A stretch of DNA of 64,000 bases from an uncultured Bacteroidaceae bacterium (lineage in GTDB: Bacteria > Bacteroidota > Bacteroidia > Bacteroidales > Bacteroidaceae). The translations under genes were made by a program, and so were the position numbers. Positions 1-8,050 of the stretch are shown piece by piece. Numbering within the stretch: position 1 is the first letter of the stretch; each line of letters opens with the position of its first letter. The notes beneath the pieces were generated by a model. The model was not told where the DNA came from and searched no databases. It worked only from the letters and a program-made list of their open reading frames with translations. The stretch spans positions 23,677-87,676 of the forward strand of contig CALUJL010000010.1 in assembly GCA_944320955.1 (NCBI GenBank), given 5' to 3'.

Positions 1-1086
1 TATGCCTTGATGAAGGCATCGATCTTGCCGTCCATCACGCCTCCCACGTCGCTCGTCTGGTAATTCGTGCGGTGATCTTTCACGCGGCGGTCGTCGAATA
101 CGTAACTGCGTATCTGCGATCCCCACTCGATCTTCTTCTTTCCGGCTTCGATCTTGGCCTTTTCCGCCAGGCGGTGCTGCATTTCCTTGTCGTACAAGAT
201 GGAACGCAGCAGGCGCAGGGCGTTTTCCTTGTTTTTCGGCTGGTCGCGCGTCTCGGTGTTCTCGATGAGAATCTCCTCATGCTCGCCGGTATAGGGATCG
301 GTGTACTGGTATCTCAGCCGGACGCCCGACTCTACCTTGTTCACGTTCTGCCCCCCTGCGCCGCCGGAGCGGAACAAATCCCAGGAGATGAGGGCCGGAT
401 TGATCTGCACCTCTATGGTATCGTCCACGAGCGGCGTGACAAACACGGAAGCAAACGAGGTCATGCGCTTTCCCTGCGCATTGTATGGCGAAACACGCAC
501 CAGGCGGTGCACACCGTTCTCGCCCTTGAGGTAACCGTAGGCAGAGTCGCCCTCGATTTCCATAGTGACAGTCTTGATGCCCGCCTCATCGCCTTCCTGG
601 AGGTTAGAGACGCGCACCTTGTAGCCGTGGGCCTCTGCCCAGCGCATGTACATGCGCATGAGCATTTGCGCCCAGTCCTGGCTCTCCGTGCCGCCGGCGC
701 CGGAGTTTATCTTCAGCACGCAGTCCATCTGGTCGGCCTCTTCGCGGAGCATGTTGCGCAGCTCCAGGTCTTCCACGGCCTTCAGGGCGGTGGCGTATGC
801 GGCGTCCACCTCGGCTTCCGTCACGAGTTCCTCCTTCGAGTACTCGTAGGCCAGCTCCAGTTCCTCGCACAGGGAGGCCACCTTGCGGTAGCCTTCGATC
901 CAGCTCTGCAGGCCTTTTACTTTCTTCATCTGCGCCTCGGCGCGCTTGGCGTCGTCCCAGAAGTCGGGAGCCTGCGTGCGCAGCTGTTCTTCCTCTAACT
1001 CGACTTTCTTCCGGTCGATGTCAAAGATACCTCCTCAGCGCTTCCTTGCGCTCTTTCACGTCTTTAAGTTGGTCAGTCGTAATCAT
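1..1086 (-). CDS. prfB: Peptide chain release factor 2, programmed +1 frameshift; C-terminus cut by window edge
   Basis: Release factor 2 ends translation at UGA and UAA by hydrolysing peptidyl-tRNA on the ribosome. The conserved GGQ loop is readable (SGGAGGQNVNKVES, coded near 340-375). Translation starts at ATG 1086-1084, runs 21 codons and meets an in-frame TGA at 1023-1021. The sequence there is AGGAGG TAT CTT TGA C, the classic RF2 slip site with an internal Shine-Dalgarno. A +1 shift at CTT continues the long frame (GAC at 1022-1020) to the window start, about 361 residues in all, so only a few C-terminal residues are missing. The first and second parts are in different frames, so this is recoding and not a broken gene. 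RF2 autoregulates by this shift in many bacteria. It lies downstream of rodA on the same strand, separated by a repeat cluster. Confidence 0.96.
1020..1036 (-). promoter_or_regulatory. RF2 programmed +1 frameshift site
   Basis: On the minus strand: AGGAGG (1035-1030), TAT, CTT, TGA, C. The internal Shine-Dalgarno sits three bases before the CTT slippery codon, as in the Escherichia coli prfB site. The internal SD is a strong one in a genome whose start codons mostly lack SD sequences. Confidence 0.95.
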
Positions 1087-1117
1087 GTTTTTGTTTGTTT
1101 ATATAAGGGTTAATACT

Positions 1118-1206
1118 AAAAGTTGCAGCACTTCCGGCCAAATCATGCAGCGCTTTTTCCCGGAAGCGGCAGCACTTTCCGGCAAAAGCCTTGCCGCTTC
1201 CGGCCG
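1118..1206. repeat. AAAAG-N8-CTTTT repeat cluster (rodA-prfB gap)
   Basis: Four units of the dispersed family: cores TTGCAGCA, ATGCAGCG, CGGCAGCA and CCTTGCCG, each followed by CTT(T)(T)CC and a GC-rich linker, period 22-24 bp. It fills most of the rodA-prfB gap. Confidence 0.85.
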
Positions 1207-1209
1207 CCC

Positions 1210-2667
1210 TCACCGCCGCTCCCTCCCGGCATCGATGCGCAGGAAGATGAAGAGCAGCAGCGTAAATCCCCAGAGCGACGAGCCGCCGTAGCTGAAGAAG
1301 GGCAGCGGGATGCCGATGACGGGCGTCAGTCCCAAGACCATGCCCACGTTTATGAGCAAGTGGAAGATGAAGACCGAAGCCACGCAGTAGCCGTAGATCC
1401 GCCCGAAGGCGTGCGTCTGCCTTTCGGCCAGCGCAATGATGCGCAGGATGAGCGCCAGGAACAAAACGAGGACCGCCGAGGAGCCGATGAAGCCCTCTTC
1501 TTCGCCCACGGTGCAGAAGATAAAATCCGTGGCCTGCTCCGGCACGTATTTCAGCTTCGTCTGCGTCCCGTTGAGGAAGCCCTTTCCGCTCAAGCCCCCG
1601 GAGCCTATGGCGATCATGGACTGCTTTACGTTGTAACCGGCGCCGGTCGGGTCGTCTTCCATACCCAGAAGTACCCGGATGCGGGTCTGCTGGTGCTCTT
1701 CGAGGGCGGAATTGAACAAATAGTCGGCCGAATATACGAAAACCGCGCTGCCCAACACGAAACCGCCGATGAGCAAATAGCGATAGCTGCGCTCGGCCAG
1801 CCAATTGTAGGCCAGATAGAGCAGGATCAGGCCGCAAAGCCCGAGCAAGACGTAGTTGAGATTGAAATGGACGAAGTAGTCCACGCCCGCGCCCAGCAGC
1901 AAGGCGGCAGCCGAGGCCAGCAATATCGTGCGGGCCACGGACTTCCGCTCCGGAAGGTAGACCATTATCATCCCGATGGCAGAGAGCGGGACCGTAAGCA
2001 GCATGGCAAACGGCCCGACCGGCGTGGCCCCGTCGGGAAAGTAGAGGCTCCCGAAACGGATGGACACCACGAAATAGACCACCGCGCAGAAGCCGGAGTA
2101 GAGAATCGCGCCGGGCATCCCCTCGCGGTAGAGCATGAGCAGGAAAGAGAGGTAGACCAGCGCCGAACCGGTCTCGCGCTGTGCGATGATGAGCACGATG
2201 GGAATCAGGATGATGGCGGCCATCTTGGCACACTGCTGCGGATTGCGCATCGAAAAGCCGTAGGTGCTCATGTATTTGGCCAAGGCCAGGGCCGTCGTAC
2301 ACTTGGCGAACTCGGCCGGCTGCAGGCTCACCGGGCCGAATTGGAGCCAGGAATGCGAGCCTTTCACGTCGCCCGCCAGGAAAATCGTGGCCACCAGCAG
2401 CAACAACATCAGCACATACGACGGGAAGGCCAGCATGTCGTACAAACGGTCTTCGAGCATCAGCAAAACGAAGCCCACCCCGAAGGAACAGAGTATCCAC
2501 ACGAACTGTTTTCCCGTGCGTGATTCCCAACTGAGCAGCTCGGTCGTGCCGAAATCATAGCTGGCGCCGTAGATGCTGACCCAGCCGAATGCGACAAGGA
2601 TGAGGTACAACACGACGATCACCCAGTCGATACTGCGAAAGAGGCTGCTACCTTTCCTGGAGTCCAT
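1210..2667 (-). CDS. rodA: Rod-shape SEDS peptidoglycan glycosyltransferase RodA
   Basis: RodA polymerises lipid II into glycan strands in the elongasome, working with the transpeptidase encoded just upstream. The 485-residue protein has about ten hydrophobic segments. The SEDS signature includes PAEFAK (about residue 125), the catalytic-region motif VPEQATDFIF (Asp near residue 381) and the C-terminal GGSSLWG. The length suits Bacteroidales RodA, which carry a long central loop. Its start overlaps the end of mrdA by 20 bp, implying translational coupling. It is the last gene of the elongasome operon before prfB. Confidence 0.96.
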   Translation of the reverse strand: MDSRKGSSLFRSIDWVIVVLYLILVAFGWVSIYGASYDFGTTELLSWESRTGKQFVWILCSFGVGFVLLMLEDRLYDMLAFPSYVLMLLLLVATIFLAGDVKGSHSWLQFGPVSLQPAEFAKCTTALALAKYMSTYGFSMRNPQQCAKMAAIILIPIVLIIAQRETGSALVYLSFLLMLYREGMPGAILYSGFCAVVYFVVSIRFGSLYFPDGATPVGPFAMLLTVPLSAIGMIMVYLPERKSVARTILLASAAALLLGAGVDYFVHFNLNYVLLGLCGLILLYLAYNWLAERSYRYLLIGGFVLGSAVFVYSADYLFNSALEEHQQTRIRVLLGMEDDPTGAGYNVKQSMIAIGSGGLSGKGFLNGTQTKLKYVPEQATDFIFCTVGEEEGFIGSSAVLVLFLALILRIIALAERQTHAFGRIYGYCVASVFIFHLLINVGMVLGLTPVIGIPLPFFSYGGSSLWGFTLLLFIFLRIDAGRERR

Positions 2668-4507
2668 AGTGTATTACGGTGTTACTGATGCGCTCGGCCA
2701 CGGCTTCGTTGCGCTCCGAGAGCTTTCCCTGCAGGTACTGCTGCATGAGCAGCCCGCCGATCGGGACGGCAAAGGTGGCACCGAACCCGCCGTTCTCTAC
2801 ATAGACGGCGATGGCGATCTTGGGGTTTTCCATCGGGGCGAAGCCCATGAAGGCGCCGTGGTCGCGCCCTTTGTTTTGCGCCGTGCCGGTCTTGCCACAA
2901 GCCTGCAGCTCGGGCATGGTGTTGAGGAAGTGGCAGGTGCCGCCGATGGCGGCGGAACGCATGCCTTGCCGCACGATGTCGTAGTATTCGGGCCGCACGG
3001 AAGTATGGCGGGGCGTGCGGTAGCGCTCCTCGATGGTGCCGCCTTCGATGCGGCGCGCCAGGTGGGGCGTGATGAAGTAGCCGCGGTTGGCAATCGTGGC
3101 GCCCAGGTTGGCTATCTGGAGCGGCGTAAGTCCTATCTCCGCCTGCCCTATCCCGATGTGAATGATGGTGGCCCCGGTCCAGCGGCCCTTGCCGTAACGC
3201 TTGTCATAGAAGCTGGCATTGGGGATGAAGCCCCGCACTTCTTCGGGAAGGTCCGTGCCCAGCCGGTAGCCGAAGCCCATGGAAACCATGTGGTCCTTCC
3301 ATACCGTCAGGGCCGAGTCGGCATCGGGATACTGTTTGTGGCGCATCATGTAGTAGAGCCCCCAGCAGAAGTAGGCATTGCACGAGGTGGAAAGTGCCGG
3401 AACCACGGAGATGGGCGAGGCGTGCCCGTGGCATCCTACCTTCAGGCGCCCCAGCCGGAAGCCGTGGGGGCAGGGGTAGAGAGTGGAAGTATTGACGATT
3501 CCTTCCTCAAGGTACACCAGTCCCTGCGCGGCCTTGAAGGTGGAACCGGGGGGATACACGCCCTGCACGGCGCGGTTGTAGAGCGGTTTGTGGGGATCGA
3601 GGAAGAGCCGTGAGAAAGTCTTGCGCCGCTGCTTGCCGCTCATCTCCCGCAAATCATAGGTAGGCGAGGAGACCATGCAGAGAATCTCGCCGGTAGCCGG
3701 CTCGATGGCCACAATGGCTCCTATCTTGTGCTGCATGAGCCGTTCGCCGAGGGCCTGCAGGGCGCTGTCGATGGTCAGCGTAAGGTTTTTCCCGGGGATG
3801 GGCTTCTGGTCGTACTGCCCGCCCATGTATTGGCCTTTGATGCGTCCCCTCACGTCGCGCAGCAGGATTTTCACGCCTTTCGTGCCGCGCAATTCCTCCT
3901 CGTAGTAGCGCTCTACGCCGGCTTTGCCCACGTAGTCGCCCGCCGCGTAGTAGTCGAGCGTGTCGCGGTCGAGCTCTTTCTGGCTGATCTCCCCCACATC
4001 GCCCAGCAAGTGGCTGGCCAGGGTGCTGCCGTACTGCCGGATATTGCGCTGGCGCACGTAGAAACCGTGGAACTTGAAGAGCTTCTCCTGCAAGACGCCG
4101 CATTCCTCGGCCGTGAGCATGCTCAGGAAGAGCTGCTGGGTATAGGGGGAATAGCCGGGATTGGCGTTGCGGTTTTTCATTTCCGCCATGCGCTGGTCGA
4201 ATTCCTCCCGCGTTATTTTCACCGTGCGGCAGAAGTCGAGCGTATCGAGGCCTTTCATTTCGGAAACGACGAGCATCACGTCGTACATCGGCTGGTTGTA
4301 GACCAGCAAGCGCCCGGCCCGGTCGTAAATGATGCCGCGCGAGGGATACTCCACGCGCTTGAGCAGGGCATTGCTGGCAGCGTTTTTCTTGTAGTCGTCG
4401 GTCGAAATCTGCAAAACGAACAGACGCACCATATAAATAAGCACGACCACGACGACAAACCCGCCGATCACGAATTTCCTTCCCTCGTATTGATGGCTTT
4501 CTTCCAT
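2648..4507 (-). CDS. mrdA: Penicillin-binding protein 2, elongation transpeptidase
   Basis: Class B PBP that crosslinks peptidoglycan during lateral wall growth. An N-terminal membrane anchor (IGGFVVVVVLIYMVRLFVL) is followed by the dimerisation domain and the transpeptidase domain. The three active-site motifs are present: S-T-F-K with Ser322, S-C-N with Ser375 and K-T-G-T with Lys539. The length of 619 residues is normal for the family. It sits 11 bp downstream of mreD and overlaps rodA, its SEDS partner. Confidence 0.97.
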   Translation of the reverse strand: MEESHQYEGRKFVIGGFVVVVVLIYMVRLFVLQISTDDYKKNAASNALLKRVEYPSRGIIYDRAGRLLVYNQPMYDVMLVVSEMKGLDTLDFCRTVKITREEFDQRMAEMKNRNANPGYSPYTQQLFLSMLTAEECGVLQEKLFKFHGFYVRQRNIRQYGSTLASHLLGDVGEISQKELDRDTLDYYAAGDYVGKAGVERYYEEELRGTKGVKILLRDVRGRIKGQYMGGQYDQKPIPGKNLTLTIDSALQALGERLMQHKIGAIVAIEPATGEILCMVSSPTYDLREMSGKQRRKTFSRLFLDPHKPLYNRAVQGVYPPGSTFKAAQGLVYLEEGIVNTSTLYPCPHGFRLGRLKVGCHGHASPISVVPALSTSCNAYFCWGLYYMMRHKQYPDADSALTVWKDHMVSMGFGYRLGTDLPEEVRGFIPNASFYDKRYGKGRWTGATIIHIGIGQAEIGLTPLQIANLGATIANRGYFITPHLARRIEGGTIEERYRTPRHTSVRPEYYDIVRQGMRSAAIGGTCHFLNTMPELQACGKTGTAQNKGRDHGAFMGFAPMENPKIAIAVYVENGGFGATFAVPIGGLLMQQYLQGKLSERNEAVAERISNTVIHYGLQER

Positions 4508-4518
4508 GGCAGGTTTCC

Positions 4519-5049
4519 CTATTTAGACTGGGCCGACGAAGAGCGCATCCGCCCGTCCCTCACCGCAAAGTCCAGCACCAGGAGGAAAACGATGGAGAGC
4601 AGGCTGCTCCCCCCGATGCGCAGGAGCAGCATGCCGGGCTCGGCAAAAGAAAAAGACTGCACGCTGAAGAGCACGATGTGGTGGAGCAGGACGGCCGTCA
4701 CGCAGTAGCGCAGGAAAAAGCCGAAGCCCACGGTGTGGATGCCGGGGACGTATTCCTCCAAGTCGGCCTTGTTCATGTATAAGGACAGCAGCCGGGGCCG
4801 CACGAAGGCCAGCAAAGTCGTGGCCGCGGCATTCATCCCGGGCGTGTCGGAGAAGGTATCGACCACGAGCCCCGAGCAAAATCCCCAAAGCAGCAGTCCG
4901 TTGCGCGAAACCGAAGAGGGAAGCTTCAGGAGGACGTAGAAGTAGACAAACGGCGTGGCCACGTCGAACAGGTGCATCTTGTTCAACACCAGTATCTGCA
5001 GCAGGGCCAGGCAGATGAAGTTGCCGGTTTGTCGGAAAAGGTCTGGCAT
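4519..5049 (-). CDS. mreD: Rod shape-determining protein MreD
   Basis: Small integral membrane component of the elongasome, 176 residues with five to six hydrophobic segments and short loops. Sequence conservation in MreD is low, so the call rests on hydropathy, size and position between mreC and mrdA. The motif LWGFCSGLVVDTFSDTPG is typical of Bacteroidales MreD. The gap to mreC (5050-5119) is filled by repeat units although the genes must be cotranscribed. Confidence 0.92.
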   Translation of the reverse strand: MPDLFRQTGNFICLALLQILVLNKMHLFDVATPFVYFYVLLKLPSSVSRNGLLLWGFCSGLVVDTFSDTPGMNAAATTLLAFVRPRLLSLYMNKADLEEYVPGIHTVGFGFFLRYCVTAVLLHHIVLFSVQSFSFAEPGMLLLRIGGSSLLSIVFLLVLDFAVRDGRMRSSSAQSK

Positions 5050-5056
5050 TTCTTTC

Positions 5057-5121
5057 TAAAAGTTGTAGCGCTTTTGGCGAAAAGTTATGGCACTTTTTAC
5101 GGTTTGTTGCAGCACTTTTTC
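5057..5121. repeat. Repeat cluster inside the mre operon (mreC-mreD gap)
   Basis: Three units with cores TTGTAGCG, TTATGGCA and TTGCAGCA flanked by AAAAG / CTTTT. They run up to and touch the mreC stop codon. The cluster is more degenerate than most. Confidence 0.75.
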
Positions 5122-5980
5122 ATTCCTCCTGCTCCGTGCTCTGCTCGGCCTCCTGCAGCAGGCGGAACTGTTCGGGGTCGAACGTCTGCCCGATGACGCG
5201 GGCCTCCGAGAGATTGCCGAAGTCGGTGGAGAGCACCACCTGCAGGCGGTAGGAAAGCCCGTCGTCGGAAGTCGTCACCTCCCCGATACGTCCCACGGGA
5301 AGCCCCTCGGGGAAGACCTCCGAGTAGCCGCTCGTGACGATGCGCCCGCCGCGTCGGAACTTGGCATGGCGGGGAATGCCTTCGAGATAGGCGTAGCGCG
5401 CGTCGCGTCCGTCCCACGTCAGTGTGCCGAAGTAGCCCGTGTCGGCTATCTTGCAGCTGATGCGGCTGTCCACATTAAGCAGCGAAACGACCACGGAGTA
5501 GTGTGCCGACGTCAGATAGACAATGCCCGTCACGCCGCTGCTGCCCACCACTCCCTGCCCGCTCTGCACCCCGTCGGAAGAGCCGCAGTCGAGTGTCAGG
5601 AAGTTCTTGCGCCGCGTCAGAGAGTTGTGGACCACCCGGCCGCGGATGAGGCGGATTTCCTGCAAGGGCTCCGCCATCATGCTGTCCAGGCCCGCGGAGT
5701 CGGCTCCGGCCTGCAACAATTCGGCCTGGAGGCGGCTCAATTCGCGTTCGAGCTGCAGGTTTTGCTCCGTCAGCCTGAGGTTTTCCTGTCCGAGGCTGAA
5801 GTATGAGAGGACGGCGGCCTCCGTTTCGTAAATCTTGCCGGCCACGGCGTTGGCCGTGGTAAAGAAAACGCCCTGTTGGTAGCGGTTGAAGCGGAATAAC
5901 AAAGCAAAACTGGCTGCTTCGAGCAAGACGAAGAGCAACCAGTAGTTGTACTTTACTAGGAAGTCGAGCAGTTTCTTCAT
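5120..5980 (-). CDS. mreC: Rod shape-determining protein MreC
   Basis: Bitopic elongasome protein that links MreB/MreD to PBP2 in the periplasm. The 286 residues begin with one membrane segment (YNYWLLFVLLEAASFALLF). A coiled-coil stretch follows (about 60-100, LGQENLRLTEQNLQLERELS...), then the double beta-barrel domain with the family motif GVVGSSGVTGIVY. The gene lies 49 bp downstream of mreB. The C-terminal tail is acidic and Gln/Glu-rich. Confidence 0.95.
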   Translation of the reverse strand: MKKLLDFLVKYNYWLLFVLLEAASFALLFRFNRYQQGVFFTTANAVAGKIYETEAAVLSYFSLGQENLRLTEQNLQLERELSRLQAELLQAGADSAGLDSMMAEPLQEIRLIRGRVVHNSLTRRKNFLTLDCGSSDGVQSGQGVVGSSGVTGIVYLTSAHYSVVVSLLNVDSRISCKIADTGYFGTLTWDGRDARYAYLEGIPRHAKFRRGGRIVTSGYSEVFPEGLPVGRIGEVTTSDDGLSYRLQVVLSTDFGNLSEARVIGQTFDPEQFRLLQEAEQSTEQEE

Positions 5981-6029
5981 TCCCCGTACAGTTCAGTCTC
6001 CCGTTTCCCCAGCCGCACCGGCCGGCCTC

Positions 6030-7049
6030 CTACCGCATCAGGAAGGAGAAGCGGTTCACATTCTTCAAGGCTACGCCCGTGCCTTTTGCCACGGAGAGCA
6101 GCGGGTCTTCGGCCACATGGAACTCTATGTTGATCTTGTCGGTGAGCCGTTTGTCCAAGCCGCGCAAGAGCGCGCCGCCACCGGCCAGCCAGATACCGTT
6201 TTTCACTATGTCGGCATACAATTCGGGCGGCGTGTCTTCCAGGGCGGCCAGCACGGCTGCCTCGATGCGGGAGATGGATTTGTCCAGGCAGTGGGCGATT
6301 TCCTGATAGTTTACGGCCACTTTCGTAGGAAGTGCCGTCATTCGGTTCGGCCCGTCTACGATAAACGGCTCGGGCTCTTCATCGAGCTGCGGGATGGCAG
6401 CCCCGACGTTGATTTTGATGCGCTCGGCCATGCGTTCGCTGATGCGGATATTGTGCGTGCGCCCCATGAATTCCTGAATGTCGTAGTTGAAATCGTCGCC
6501 GGCCACGCGGATCGAGTGATTCGACACGATGCCTCCCAAAGAGATGACGGCGATTTCGGTACTTCCGCCCCCGATATCGACAACCATGTTGCCCTCGGGC
6601 TCTTCTACGTCAATGCCGATTCCAATTGCTGCTGCCATCGGCTCGAAAAGCAGGTAGACATCCCGTCCGCCCGCATGCTCGGCTGAATCGCGCACTGCAC
6701 GAAGTTCTACTTCGGTGCTGCCGGAGGGGACTCCGATGACCATCCTTAGCGAAGGGGTGAAGAGCCGCCGGCGGGAACTGGCCTTCTTTATCAACCCGCG
6801 CATCATCTGTTCGCAAGCGTTGAAGTCGGCTATCACGCCGTTGCGCAGGGGACGGACGGTGCGTATGTTGGGTTGTGTCTTTTCGTGCATGAGGGCAGCT
6901 TCCTTGCCCACGGCTATCATTTTGTCGGTGCGGCGGTCGAGCGCCACGACGGAGGGCTCGTCCACGACAATCTCGCCGTTGCTGATGATGACCGTATTGG
7001 CTGTGCCAAGGTCCATCGAGATTTCTTGTGTGAAGGAGAAGAATCCCAT
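6030..7049 (-). CDS. mreB: Rod shape-determining actin homologue MreB
   Basis: Cytoplasmic actin-like ATPase that forms membrane-associated filaments directing lateral wall synthesis. The 339-residue protein shows the phosphate-1 motif DLGTANT near residue 13, phosphate-2 VDIGGGSTEIAV in the middle and the adenosine motif LAGGGALLRGLD near the C-terminus. It starts 30 bp downstream of purH and heads mreBCD-mrdA-rodA. Full length with no anomalies. Confidence 0.98.
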   Translation of the reverse strand: MGFFSFTQEISMDLGTANTVIISNGEIVVDEPSVVALDRRTDKMIAVGKEAALMHEKTQPNIRTVRPLRNGVIADFNACEQMMRGLIKKASSRRRLFTPSLRMVIGVPSGSTEVELRAVRDSAEHAGGRDVYLLFEPMAAAIGIGIDVEEPEGNMVVDIGGGSTEIAVISLGGIVSNHSIRVAGDDFNYDIQEFMGRTHNIRISERMAERIKINVGAAIPQLDEEPEPFIVDGPNRMTALPTKVAVNYQEIAHCLDKSISRIEAAVLAALEDTPPELYADIVKNGIWLAGGGALLRGLDKRLTDKINIEFHVAEDPLLSVAKGTGVALKNVNRFSFLMR

Positions 7050-7079
7050 AGTGTTTGCTGCTACGCGGTGGTTAAGGGG

Positions 7080-7691
7080 TTAGCGGGCTTCTTTCTCGTA
7101 CTGCCCGAAGTAGGCGTGGATGGCCGTATCGTAACGGGAGGATACGCCGAAGGCTTCCTTGGCAAAGGTGCAACGCTCTTCGAGGGTGGTCTCTGCGCCG
7201 CGGGCGGAGAGGATGTCGAGAAGCGGGCGGTACTGCTGCTTGGAGGCTACGATGACGACGTCCTTGTAGTTCTTGGCCCCGGCGCGGATGAGCGAAATGC
7301 CGCCTATGTCGATTTTTTCTATGATGTCCTGGTGCGAGGCACCGCTGGCCACGGTCTGCTCGAAGGGGTAGAGGTCGACGATTACGAGGTCGATTTCCGG
7401 TATTTCGTATTGGGCCATCTGCGCGAGGTCGCCCTCATTGTCGCGACGGCAGAGGATGCCTCCGAAGATTTTGGGGTGCAGCGTCTTGACGCGGCCTCCC
7501 AGGATGGAGGGGTATGTGGTCAGGTCTTCAACGGCCTGGCAAGGCAATCCCAGGCTTTCGATGAATTTGTGCGTGCCGCCCGTAGAGAGGAGCGTGACGC
7601 CTTCTGCATGGAGTTTCTTAAGGATTTCGTCTAATCCGTCTTTGTGGAAGACCGACACCAGAGCGGTCTTGATTTTTTTCGTTTCCGACAT
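7080..7691 (-). CDS. purH: IMP cyclohydrolase, stand-alone N-terminal half of PurH
   Basis: The last step of IMP synthesis closes FAICAR to IMP. The protein matches only the methylglyoxal-synthase-like IMP cyclohydrolase domain of bifunctional PurH: KTALVSVFHKDGL, LLSTGGTHKFIESLG, GGRVKTLHPKIFGGIL, VDLYPFEQTV, DIGGISLIRAGAKNY. The 203 residues stop right at the domain boundary (SSRYDTAIHAYF), where PurH normally continues about 300 residues into AICAR transformylase. Only 30 bp separate it from mreB, so no remnant can be hidden there. The AICAR transformylase is presumably encoded elsewhere. The start at 7691 (MSETKK) is preferred over 7736, which lies inside the -7 box. Confidence 0.93.
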   Translation of the reverse strand: MSETKKIKTALVSVFHKDGLDEILKKLHAEGVTLLSTGGTHKFIESLGLPCQAVEDLTTYPSILGGRVKTLHPKIFGGILCRRDNEGDLAQMAQYEIPEIDLVIVDLYPFEQTVASGASHQDIIEKIDIGGISLIRAGAKNYKDVVIVASKQQYRPLLDILSARGAETTLEERCTFAKEAFGVSSRYDTAIHAYFGQYEKEAR

Positions 7692-7732
7692 CGCTGTTAC
7701 CTTGATTTTGATTTGTGCACTAAGAAATTGTT

Positions 7733-7741
7733 GCAAAGGTA
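7733..7741 (-). promoter_or_regulatory. -7 promoter box for purH-mre-rodA operon
   Basis: Minus strand TACCTTTGC matches Bacteroidota TAnnTTTG. It lies about 40 bp before the purH start and probably drives the whole elongasome operon. Confidence 0.7.
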
Positions 7742-7943
7742 CGAAAAAAAACTTCTCGCGCCCTTTCCTTTAACCCAAAACTAATTAAACAAGGGGTTTA
7801 ATCGCTTTTTTCGCCCTCTGCCGCATGATGCGGCCCCCGCTCCGGGCGTTTTCGGGGGAAAGCGGGGGATGCTCCCGGGGCGGCCCGGGAGCGGTTTTCC
7901 GGGAGTGCCGGCGCGGGCGGCGGGAAGCGGCTGCGCCGGTGGC
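7742..7943. other. Intergenic purH-dinB stretch with palindromes, no gene seen
   Basis: No credible gene. Two perfect inverted repeats are visible: GCCGCAT-G-ATGCGGC at 7820-7834, and a 9-bp stem GCTCCCGGG/CCCGGGAGC at 7871-7892. Neither is followed by a clear T-tract for the dinB transcript. The rest is GC-rich. Confidence 0.5.
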
Positions 7944-8032
7944 AAAAAGTGCTGGCACTTTTCGGGAAAAGCGCTGCATGGTTTTCCGGGAAGTGCCGCA
8001 TGGTTTTCCGGGACGGGCTGCCGCTTTCCCCC
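7944..8032. repeat. Repeat cluster between purH and dinB
   Basis: Four units, including the perfect palindrome AAAAGTGCTGGCACTTTT (7946-7963), then cores CGCTGCAT, TGCCGCAT and a GGCTGCCG variant, separated by TTCGGG or TTCCGGG linkers. Confidence 0.88.
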
Positions 8033-8050
8033 ACGGGCGGGAAGGCGGGC

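Noticed and set aside
1020..1086. prfB read as a frameshifted pseudogene
   Set aside because: The stop lies in the canonical RF2 recoding site, so the frame change is programmed.
7944..8032. Repeat clusters as CRISPR arrays
   Set aside because: Units are 21-24 bp in total with only 3-8 variable bases drawn from a small set; there are no 30-bp unique spacers and no cas genes.
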